DNA from: Jaltomata sinuosa
Lineage: Eukaryota; Streptophyta; Magnoliopsida; Solanales; Solanaceae
NCBI GenBank assembly: GCA_003996215.1
Contig: QJPP01000848.1
Coordinates: 62,001-126,000, forward strand
DNA: 64,000 bases
Reading direction: 5' to 3'
The notes under the pieces are model-generated. The model was given only the letters and a program-made list of their open reading frames with translations, ran no database searches and was not told the DNA's origin. The translations under genes and the position numbers were made by a program. Below are positions 31,732-41,139 of this stretch, piece by piece. Positions within the stretch are counted from its first letter, which is position 1. Each line of letters begins with the position of its first letter.

Positions 31732-34700
31732 TCAAGCTTTGTAGCCTCTGCTATTTCTTTTCCCTCTTGCTCGCTCAAACTTCCTTCCCTTTGAGCGAAC
31801 ATAAGGCTTTGTGTGGCTGTGCGGGACACCAGGAGCTTTACCAAAGTGCTTAACAGCTTCCCTCGAGTTCCTTGGGCCCCTAAGCAACACCTGAGAAAAC
31901 GCAGCAACAATATCAAGAAAGCAACCAAGCAGTAAAAGGGTTTTTAATGGCAATCAAAATTGCAGAGGAATGATAGGGGTATGTTTTCCATTCAGACCAC
32001 TTCCCTGCTATCAGAGACAACCTTCACTACTATATATTTCTCTACGAACGAAATCATTTCCCATGCAAGTCCAGAAAACGGGCGTTCGGTTCTTCAGTTC
32101 GGTTTTATCAAACTTCGGTTCGGTTCGGTTCTTCAGTTTTTGGTTTCGGAAAAGTGTGCACCGAACTATTTCGGTTTGATTAGGTGTTTTCGGTGTTTTT
32201 AAAACGGTTTTTTCGGTGCAAATAAGAAATAAAATGAATACCAAAATATCAGACACCAAAAAAAATTATAACATTTCAATCCTTTGCAGCCGAACACCCC
32301 AGCAGCAAGCAGGCTGCCTCACTGTCAAGTGCCAACGCCCACTGCCCAGCCAGCCCTACTCGGCTACTCCCAAGTGTTGGAATTTTGTCAAAATTTTACA
32401 CAAAGAGGAACAGAAAGCCATCAAGAAAAATCAAAAACCAGATGGCATCTTATCAGAAACCAGAATTAAATTCCAAGACGCATAAATTTTCCAAAACACA
32501 TACATACAAAGCGCCTAACTATGAACAATTTCGGAAGAACCCATGAAAGAGGCGTTCTTAGAAGATCACAACAACAAAACAGACTTCATACATAGCCCAT
32601 GCTTTGAGTTTGAGATTCTGAGAAGTGCGACGTGATAAATTTTGCAAATTTTAAAATTAGGGCAACTAAAAGTCTAAAAGGACTGGCTGAGTGGCAAATG
32701 GATTAAATTAACATGTTTTGGGCCGAAATATAACTTAAAATGTAATTTAGAATATTATTTTAGTTTTTTCAAAATAAAAGTTCGGTTCTTCGATGCACCG
32801 AAGAACAGTAACACTTGCACCAAACACCAAACCGAAGAATCAAACCTTTGAAGAAAAAAACTGAAAAACCGAATTAGTTTGGTTCGGTACGGTTTTTCGG
32901 TATTTATGCCCACCCCAGAAAATAGTGATCCAAACCACAATTCTGAAGATACCTCAACTTATTATGGTACAGACCACTACAAGCATTTGCACTAATTATT
33001 GACCTGAGTAATACAAGAAATGGCATAAAAACACAAACTGATGAAGGACACAGTTTCCATACCGTGTTCTGTCCAAGAGGAGCTCTGAGAGCGAGCTGAT
33101 CAAAGGTCAAACATTCTCCTCCAGCCTTCTCAATCCTAGCTCTAGCTGTTTCAGTGAATCTCAATGCAGTAACGTTGAGTGAAGGGACTTCATAAGCCCG
33201 AATATCATCGGTAACAGTCCCTACAATTACAGCAACCTTGTCCTCCTATCATAATAAACAAATAAAATATTTTATGTCAATAACACTAAGGGGTCATTTG
33301 CTTTGCAGTATAAGAGGAAATAATCACCAGCAAATAACTCTGTACTACTAATCAAACATTTGAATTCTGATACAAAACTGTGCCTGGTTGAGTTAGAGAA
33401 GTTCGCATTGCATAAGTAATCCCAGGACATAACTTTGTTGTATAAGCAAATCTATGTTGTACTTTATGCAATGTAAAATAAGGAATTAAAAAAATGGGTC
33501 GTTCAGTTTGAAGACAAGTTAGGCTAGGATTAGTTATGATGTTTGATTTGTTGAATTAAAAATGGCATGCATTGCATAATTTCCAAGAAGAAATTGTTTG
33601 TTTACAAAATTACCCTCCACCTGATTTCCAAGAAGAAATTGTCATTTTTACTATTTTACCCCATAATAATTAATCCCAGTACTATTGTTCCACCCTCTTG
33701 CAAGGATAACTTATCCCAGTACCAACAAGTTATTCCAGTATTAGCAACCAAACAAGAGATAAAACACTACTAACTTTTATCCCAAGACTATCTGTGCTTG
33801 TCCAGCGTACCAACGATCCCTAAGTGTATTAGTAATATAAGGATTAAATTATATACTTGACTTTACTCCTATGGTGCTATTCACCACATATTATTTCTTT
33901 TTAGCAATTCCTTCATTATAAATACTACTACATATCAGTCTTAAATCCAAGGACGACTGATGCACAGCAAGTATACAAAGCAGGAAATGAGACAAAGAGA
34001 AATTTAACAAATTCAAGAATAACCACACTAAAATCAATAAGCAAGAACATTTTATCAACTAGTCACCGTATATGTGTTTATTCCCAGACCACTAACAGTT
34101 TATTTTGATGGTTGTTACCTATTGTATTTATTGCGTTGTTAGATTAAATACAATATTTGTTTGATTGTTACTTAAATTTCAACGTTAGGTAACAACGGAA
34201 AGTCCCAATTTTTCGCAAGTAGTTCTACCCCGTATACTACTTCTCTTATAGGTTTGTATTTCAAATCAGAAAATTATACCATCCATTCAAACAGTGTATT
34301 CGTCGAAACAATACAGTACAATACAATACAATAAAATACATTATGAAACAATATGTAGCAACCATCCAAACAGAGTGTAAGGTGAAACAGAGCTAAAAGG
34401 GATGAAATGAATAAATACCTTTCCCTTCATGTAAGTAATCAAGCGTGATAGAGACAATGGAGCTTTATTGATCTTGCTCATAAAGAGCCTCTTCAATATC
34501 ACCGCATTGAACTTGCTACCAGTCCTCCGTACAAGAAACCGGTACATCTGTTATTTACACAATTAGCCACACAATTCTCAGTACACTCACCAAAATGCTG
34601 TAAATCTATAAAAACAAAAGCTTTGAAAAATGTAAAAAAATAATAATAATTAAAAACCTTGACGAGAAGCTTGAGATAAACATCGTCGGATTTTGGTGCA

Positions 34701-34841
34701 GTGCGTTTAGTCTTTTTAGACTTACCTCCGGCAACTAGATCGATACCCTGAACAGAAAAGAAAATAACAAAATCAAACAATGGCGGCCGTGAAGAAAAAG
34801 TTAGAAGCTATGAGAAGATTCTAGAAAAAAGTATTCACCAT
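31732..34841 (-). CDS. RPL18: 60S ribosomal protein L18 (eL18), five coding exons
   Basis: Structural protein of the large cytosolic ribosomal subunit. Exons are 34839-34841 (ATG only), 34658-34747, 34419-34547, 33063-33245 and 31732-31890, all with GT..AG borders. The spliced product is 187 residues, the normal plant length. It begins MGIDLVAGGKSKKTKRTAPK, continues RFLVRRTGSKFNAVILKRLF and AGGECLTFDQLALRAPLGQN, and ends RKFERARGKRNSRGYKA, essentially the family consensus. No frame defects. At the start of exon 3 a Met (MYRFLV) replaces the usual Leu, a mild change. Introns 3 and 4 are swollen by transposons (32079-32914, 33290-33820, about 34095-34376). The promoter region carries motifs usual for ribosomal protein genes. 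Confidence 0.96.
32079..32914. mobile_element. hAT-like non-autonomous element in RPL18 intron 4
   Basis: 836 bp flanked by a perfect 8-bp duplication CCAGAAAA (32071-32078 and 32915-32922), the hAT signature. Ends CGGGCGTTCGGTTCTTC and, inverted, GGTGGGCATAAATACCG. Both arms are rich in TTCGGTTCGGTT repeats in opposite orientation. A GC-rich inner segment (about 32285-32370) is unlike the rest but holds no recognisable gene. Confidence 0.75.
33290..33820. mobile_element. Tourist/PIF-Harbinger-like element in RPL18 intron 3
   Basis: 531 bp flanked by TAA (33287-33289 and 33821-33823). Ends GGGGTCATTTGCTTTGCAG and, inverted, GGGATCGTTGGTACGCTGG. It starts about 45 bases downstream of the acceptor side of exon 4, so it is very near a splice site. 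Confidence 0.65.
34095..34376. mobile_element. MITE in RPL18 intron 3
   Basis: Inverted ends: TTTTGATGGTTGTTACCTATTG on the left against inverted TTGGATGGTTGCTACATATTG on the right, with ATACAATACAATAC repeats inside. Borders are approximate and no clean target duplication was found. Confidence 0.5.
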
Positions 34842-34954
34842 GGATGCTCCGCCTGCTGTTTCCGCTTCTCGCCGCCGCTGCTGCTGTTGCTGATGTGTGT
34901 GTGTCTTCGACTGAGAGAGAAAGATGGAAGAAAGCTTTTGTAACCCCTTTTAAT

Positions 34955-35036
34955 CAAGCCCTAATCCACGAAGGCTAATGGGCTTTGGTTGGTGTGTGAC
35001 TTCAGTTTAATGTTAGTAAGCCCAATAGGCCCAAGT
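34955..35036 (-). promoter_or_regulatory. RPL18 promoter motifs: site II pair and telo-box-like element
   Basis: Upstream of RPL18 lie two TGGGCY site II motifs (minus-strand TTGGGCCTATTGGGCTT, 35019-35036), a third near 34978 (TGGGCTTTGG on the plus strand), and a telo-box-like AAGCCCTAAT (34956-34965). Site II elements bound by TCP factors together with telo boxes are characteristic of plant ribosomal protein and growth genes. Confidence 0.6.
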
Positions 35037-36066
35037 ACACTATCAGAAAGCTACTACTTGGGTGGTTTACGATTTTGGAGATGGTTAGTCTTGAACGTTT
35101 GACTCTGAAGGTTTGTTTATGAGGAAAGCGGGAGTCAAAAGTTTGAGACTACTCATATTCAAGGTTATTGGATTTAATTTCTAGAGTAATTTTACTAGTT
35201 GTAATTGCTAGCTCGGTAGAAAATAGATACTTCTATTTTATATGTCCCAATTTATGTAATATTTTTTTCAGTCATTTTAATTTTGTCGTTAATAAGATAA
35301 TTTAGCATTCAATGTTGTGATTTAGTGACATGAAGTAGGTTGAGAAATTATGAGGTTTCGAGTTCAAATTTAGTCGAAACAAAAATACTAGGGAATTTTT
35401 CTTATATGTCCAAGTTATTATAATTAGTGTTAACAGGTACATGTGTTGGTGGGAGGTAGAAAATACAACATGGTATTAGTTGCCAAGGTTAACTTACATT
35501 TTTTACTAAAGTTATAAACTTGACAAGGCCAAAATAATTTTTTTATTGAAGTTGTGATCTTTGTGAGGCTTCAAAATAATGGTTAGTCAAAAGCCAACTT
35601 CAGACATTTTTATATTGATGAGTCTTGGCAAGACCGAACTTTATACATCTGGACATGAGGTCAGAGCATACATTTGGTTGAGCTTCAGCCATTTGTCATG
35701 AAGTTCAGGCGAATAATATTTTGCCCAGAACAATAATTTATATTTTGAATTTTAATAATCAAACACACGATTTAACACTCAAATAAATTTACGTTAAAAA
35801 AATAAGTTTCATATATTATGTAAAATAAACTACAATTATCAATTTGTCAAAATAACATCAAACAGAGTCATTTTACAACAATAGGAATTTGTCATTATTT
35901 TAAAGCCTTTTTAGCAATACCCATTTAATTTTATATTATATTAACTTTTAAATCGATTCAAAACCGGAATCAATGGATAGAAAAATATATGATATCATCT
36001 CAAATTTCGTACTCTATAAGATAAGGAGAATGAGGAAGAAAAAGAATTGAAACACCTTTTTATCCG
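35037..36066. other. Intergenic with a worn SINE
   Basis: No genes. A stowaway-type half site is near 35240 and a diverged SINE at 35325-35500. The rest is AT-rich. Confidence 0.4.
35325..35500 (+). mobile_element. Diverged tRNA-derived SINE
   Basis: Reads GACATGAAGTAGGTTGAGAA, then GAGTTCAAATT (B-box-like), AAAATACTAGGGAATTTTTC and GGTGGGAGGTAGAAAATAC, the order of blocks seen in a common Solanaceae SINE family. Many substitutions; no intact tail. Confidence 0.5.
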
Positions 36067-36075
36067 TTCTTTTAA

Positions 36076-37813
36076 GGGATAATTTCATAAAAGTACATAT
36101 AGCAAACTTACATTGTAAATAAGTAGCCAAAAACATACATTACAATTTCATAGTCCAAAACAAATTTGACTTATAAGTGAAAACCATCATTTTCTGAGAT
36201 TCCTCCTCCTTCTTCTTCTTAGTTCCTCCTTTCTCTTCTTTCATTGGCAATTTTTCAAGAAAAAAAAATGGGCAGAACTTTTTTCGTCGGCAACAATTGA
36301 AAATCGTAAGCTTTGAATCTGTACTATCTAGCTCAATTTGCTTCTTTATCATTCAATTTTAATTGATCAATTTTTTTTAATTACTCCATCTTACATTAAA
36401 TAGGACAGAATTGGTTCAACCATTATTGAAGCTCAAAGCTTCAAAATTTGAAAATTGAATTTTTGTGAATTAGCTTTGTTTTGAGTGGGTATGATTACAA
36501 AGATTAGTTATGTATTGAGGAGCTCAAATCTGAAATTTTGGACAATTTGGTGTAGTTTTTGAGGTGTTTTTGGATGAATTTGGTGCTTGAATTCGAGGAA
36601 AAAGATGAAGTCTATTTGTTGTATATATTGTATACTGTATTGTATATTATTGTATATACAATAGAGTCTTTTTATTTAAGATGATTTTCTTCTTCCTCTC
36701 CATATTATACACATTTATACAATGTAAATACATCGTTAAACATTATATATACATATGTATATATTTCTATAATTATGTATATCATTATACAATTATATAT
36801 ACAGACCTAATATATAATATTATACAAAATTATAAGAGGTGTATAATACACTCATATACAATACTATACAATCTTATACACTATTATACAAATAATCGAC
36901 TTCGTCTTCTTCCTTGATTTCAAGCATCAGATTCATTCAAAAATACCTTAAAAACTGCAATAAATCGCCCAAAATTTCAGATTTAATTTCCTCAATATGT
37001 ACTCGTTCATTTGTAGTAATACCCACTCGAAATGGAGCTTATTACAAAATCAATGGAACTTTGCAGGTTCTTTTTCTTCCTGGAGTATTTTCTGAAATTT
37101 AAAAACTGCAACAAATCGCCCAAAATTTCAGATTTAATTTCCTCAATATGTACTCGTTCATTTGTAGTAATACCCACTCGAAATGGAGCTTATTACGAAA
37201 TCAATGGAACTTTGCAGGTTCTTTTTCTTCCTCGAGTATTTTCTGAAATTTAACCCAAATATCCTCTAAATCACTTCAAAATTTAAGTTTTGAGCTCCTG
37301 TTAAGTTTCTGATCAATTGAAACATCACCCAATAATGTCTCCAAGCAAACTCATTGAACACTTATTTCAAAATTAATCTCAAATTTCATATGTGAGTTTG
37401 ACTTTCAAACTCAAAATATGAGATCTATTTCAAACTTAAAGTTTCAACTCTACAATGAGATTTTTTAAATCAATCAAATTTCAAATCCATTGCATATCAA
37501 ATTCAAAGCTAAAATTACCATAAGAAAAGAACGACGACGACGACGAAGAAGAAGAAGCAGTTGCTCTCTCTTTTCACCTGGAGAAGAAGAAAACATAAAA
37601 TAGAAGGAGAAAATTGAGATAAAAAAGATCGAAGAGAAGAAAAAAAAAAAGATGGAGATTGGAGATGTGTGTGTGTGATAGAATAATAATTTGGCTAGAT
37701 ATGTAAAGTAACTTTTTTTTCTATAGACATTGAGCCATTTTTTATAAGAGTTTAAAAAATTGTCCATATTTTGCAATGTAAGATTGTCATATACACTTTT
37801 ATGTAATTTTTCC
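36076..37813. mobile_element. MULE (Mutator-like), non-autonomous, 1.7 kb
   Basis: Flanked by a perfect 9-bp duplication TTCTTTTAA (36067-36075 and 37814-37822). Ends GGGATAATTTCATAAAAGTA and, inverted, GGAAAAATTACATAAAAGTG; similarity runs on through CTTACATTG in both arms for at least 45 bp. The inside has a 151-bp tandem duplication and an AT dinucleotide-rich stretch (36620-36890). There is no transposase, and I recognise no captured gene. Confidence 0.8.
36950..37250. repeat. 151-bp tandem duplication within the MULE
   Basis: Two copies starting AAAAACTGCA (36950 and 37101), differing at about three positions by eye. Both contain TGTACTCGTTCATTTGTAGT and GGAACTTTGCAGG. The reading frame across the repeat stays open but resembles no protein I know. 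Confidence 0.85.
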
Positions 37814-37822
37814 TTCTTTTAA

Positions 37823-38552
37823 TACTAAACATATTAAATAATTTTAAAAAAAAAAAAAAAAAACACTTTTAAACCATGTGAAAATTGAATAAAAGTATCT
37901 TCTATTAATAATTTAATTAAAAAATGTCTTTACCATTAATATTTAAAGTACATACTCCATAAATTAAATGACAATGCCGTGAAATTTTTACCATATGAAA
38001 ACTTTGACAATAGGAAAGTAAGAGATTCTGTAGACCAAGTAGCCGTATTTGACTTTTTTGTGTACATTATTTTTTCTCATCTCAAAGTTGCTGAGTTGCT
38101 CTCCAGAAGAACTACAATAGTATTCATTTACTTTTATAATTTAAAAATAATTTATAAATAGAAAATGTATTTTCTTATTGGAGGTTGATTTCTCGGTCCA
38201 TTATTAACTAATGATAATTATCTTAAAAAATTACTTTACTATAATAAATTATTTTACTATTATCATTTTAACTATGAAATCACTTAAATCAATTTAGGTC
38301 ATATCCTTAATAAATTTTGGTGATGTGGACTTTTTCAAATTAAAAATGTATAAAGAATTACACACTTCAAATCGTTTTATCGCTAAAATTATATGATCCA
38401 ATATATAGTGAAGGAGACCTATTTTTACTTTACATATATGATATATCAATTCCTCTTTGTGCTTTCAATCAAACTAACGATATCCCCCCCCCCCCCCAAA
38501 CCCCTCCTCAACGTCTTCAATTAGGAACCGAGGCACAATCACCTAGTATAAA
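37823..38552. other. Intergenic, homopolymer tracts
   Basis: No genes. Contains an A-tract near 37845-37862 and a run of about 14 C near 38485, which may be unreliable in assembly. Confidence 0.4.
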
Positions 38553-38559
38553 GTTTAAG

Positions 38560-40057
38560 GTCTCATTTGTTTTCATTAAGATTAAGACGTCTGAATCTAA
38601 ATAACCATCTAAATAAGCATCTAAATATTATGATGTTCATTAAGATTTAGATGTCTAGATCTGAATACACATCTGAATATTAAGATGTGGTATTTAGATC
38701 TAAACACTGAATCATTAAGACTGTTTATTTTTAATATCTGAATATGCATTTGAAATTAAATATTATATTAATAAAATATTGTAAAATCTCATTTCAACAA
38801 AATTATATTATTTTTGATAGAAAATAATATTTTGAATCTTTATATTTGATAAAATAATTAAACTATCTGATATGCAAATAAAAATTATTGTAACAAGATA
38901 ACATGATTTTTTTTAAGAATTCAACAATAAACATCTTTAAATAAAAAAGTTATCTAACTAAGCAAATCTTGTTCCGCTTCAAACGATCAAATATAAGAAA
39001 ATTTAAATAATTAAATGCAAAACAATCATGCCAAATTCTAACGTTCAAACATGATAAAAATATTTCAAATAATGATGATATAGACTCTCAAGTATTTTTT
39101 CTTCTTTGCATTAGTTGAAGTGCAAGTTCTTCCGGCATATTGCTCAGTATCTGCGAATCTGCAGCTGTCCAACTAGGTTCATTTATTTTATCCAATACTT
39201 CTTTGTGTTCTCCTTCTCCTTCACAAAAAAAATAAACATCTAAAGTACCAAATTTTCAGACATGAGATAAATAATTTGGAGTTATAATCTTATTACGGAA
39301 TTGAAAAAAAAGAAGAAAAACTAACGAATTTATACAAAGCAAAAAGACAGATGGAATTTAAAATCTATTTTTCTTTTCAAAATTAATAGTGAGAGAATTG
39401 TAAATATGAATTGGATGAAATCATTGCTGTTAACGCGCATATTAAGCGTAGAATTAACTGGATGGAGTTATTGATCATCAAGCACTTGAATCAACTCTTA
39501 ATACATAATGAACAATTTTTTTAAGCGTATAAGAATTTAAAACAAAGTTTTTAGAGTTTCTTCGTCAATGTTGTTTCACTTAGAAATCTTGAGTTCTTGA
39601 TAAATATCAATATACCCAAAAATTTATGGCAATAAAAGTTCTTAATAAACATCAATACACCCAAAAAAAGTAGTTAATATAAAAAGTATTGAACAAAATA
39701 ATTGTAAAGATTATGAAAACTTACTAGTTCAATAGAAAACAATTGAAATTTCGTTGGAAAAAAAGAGAGGAAGAGGCGTCTGCAAAGAGAGGAAGAGGCC
39801 GAAGATGCGGCTGTAACGACAGAGGCAGAAGAAACAACTTTATTTTCTGTAGAATAACGCGTGTAAATGAGTCTGAACCGTAATAAGACTCTCCCATGGA
39901 TCTAAGCCAATCAGATCTTTTTAGATCCATTAAGAGGCTTTTTTAGAAAAGAAACAAATACACTTAATGATTACGATTCAAACCTACAAATCAAACACTT
40001 AATGGACTGAATTTGAATCATTAAGACCCAGACCTCCATTAAATGCAAACAAATGAG
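38560..40057. mobile_element. 1.5-kb terminal inverted-repeat element, unclassified
   Basis: Ends GTCTCATTTGTTTTCATTAAG and, inverted, CTCATTTGTTTGCATTTAATG, inside a 7-bp direct repeat GTTTAAG (38553-38559 and 40058-40064). If one or two bases belong to the ends instead, the duplication would be TTAA/TAA-like, so PIF/Harbinger and hAT are both possible. Subterminal ATCTGAATA-type repeats occur in both orientations. A minus-strand open patch at 39105-39235 (HKEVLDKINEPSWTAADSQI then MPEELALQLMQRR) looks coding but is unassigned; it may be a remnant of an element-encoded protein. Confidence 0.5.
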
Positions 40058-40064
40058 GTTTAAG

Positions 40065-41139
40065 TCAAATATATTTGTATATGTGAATGATGAAGGTGCT
40101 GATTGTGAGCAAGGTGTTGAATTTGATCAAGGTGAAGGTGTTTACGTAGACTTCTTAAAAAGAGGCAAGCTTTATAAGAAAAATATGCTGAAGAACTATA
40201 TGATTAAAAAAGCTTTTGTTTTTTTAAAAATTGTCTTGAAATTTTTCCATATATCCTACCATTTAAATTGATGGAGTGTTTTTTTTAGGTAAAACAATAA
40301 TAATAAAATAATTTTTTATATTACCAATGAAAATAAATAACTCTTTAGTTCTAAAATAATTATTATTAATTAAGTGAATATATGAGAAATTAACTTTTTA
40401 TGAAGTAAAGCAATTCATTACAAAGTTAATGTTTCAACTACCATAAAATAATACACTAGCTAGACGTTAATATAACGTGGCATTCCAATATTTTAAGATA
40501 GTACATCAATTTACAGCGAGGTTTTAGTATTCAAAACAACTAACGAATCGTTATATTTTTCTCAATTAAATAAATGTTTAATTTTGAATAGGTAAAGAAT
40601 ATATACCTAAATTATCAAAAAATTGTGGATTATCTATTTCGCATGTTAGCGTTGAACTAATCTTTTTGGGACTTCATTTTTGTTTCTTCATTGCCAAGTA
40701 AGGTGAACAAAATTGGACAAGCATTATAGTGTATTAACTAGTATTAAAAATCATTTGATTTGTAAACTCGTAGTATTTATTTTATCGAAAAATACCGTAG
40801 CTAAATTTAGAATGTAAAATGATGTCACTAGCACTAATAATTACTCTATAAATCACCAAATACTTGCCTCTAATTATCACAAAAAGGCTTAGCCCTTTTG
40901 TTGTAGTTACTATCATGCCCCTATCTAAACCGATATTTTGCACTTCCCCAAAGGGGTAAAATAGTCAAATAAAGACAAATTTATCATTACTTTCTCATTT
41001 CAATGTCCAGCTATATCTTCCTGTCAATAATTTTCTCCGTCTTCATTTCCTCTTCCCTATATTCCCTCCGTCTATAACGGCTCCGTCACTCTAGCGGTTA
41101 CTCTTATTAACGGTGACCGGATTAGTTAACGGAGAAACG
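40065..41139. other. Intergenic and 5' region of SEC15B
   Basis: No supported gene. An open patch at 40053-40200 (VYVNDEGADCEQGVEFDQGE) begins at the element border and is unassigned. From about 40985 the sequence becomes TC-rich (TTTCTCATTTC, CTTCATTTCCTCTTCCC), typical of a plant 5' UTR. Confidence 0.35.

Noticed and set aside
31590..31928. 112-residue minus ORF over the last RPL18 exon
   Set aside because: Out of frame with RPL18 exon 5, which matches the family exactly.
38480..38500. C-rich tract as a G-quadruplex regulatory site
   Set aside because: It is a single homopolymer run with no separate G/C blocks, and homopolymers are prone to sequencing error.
41113..41139. Earlier start of SEC15B (MTGLVNGET)
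   Set aside because: The codon at 41113 is GTG, not ATG. The first ATG in frame is 41140 and gives the expected family N-terminus.
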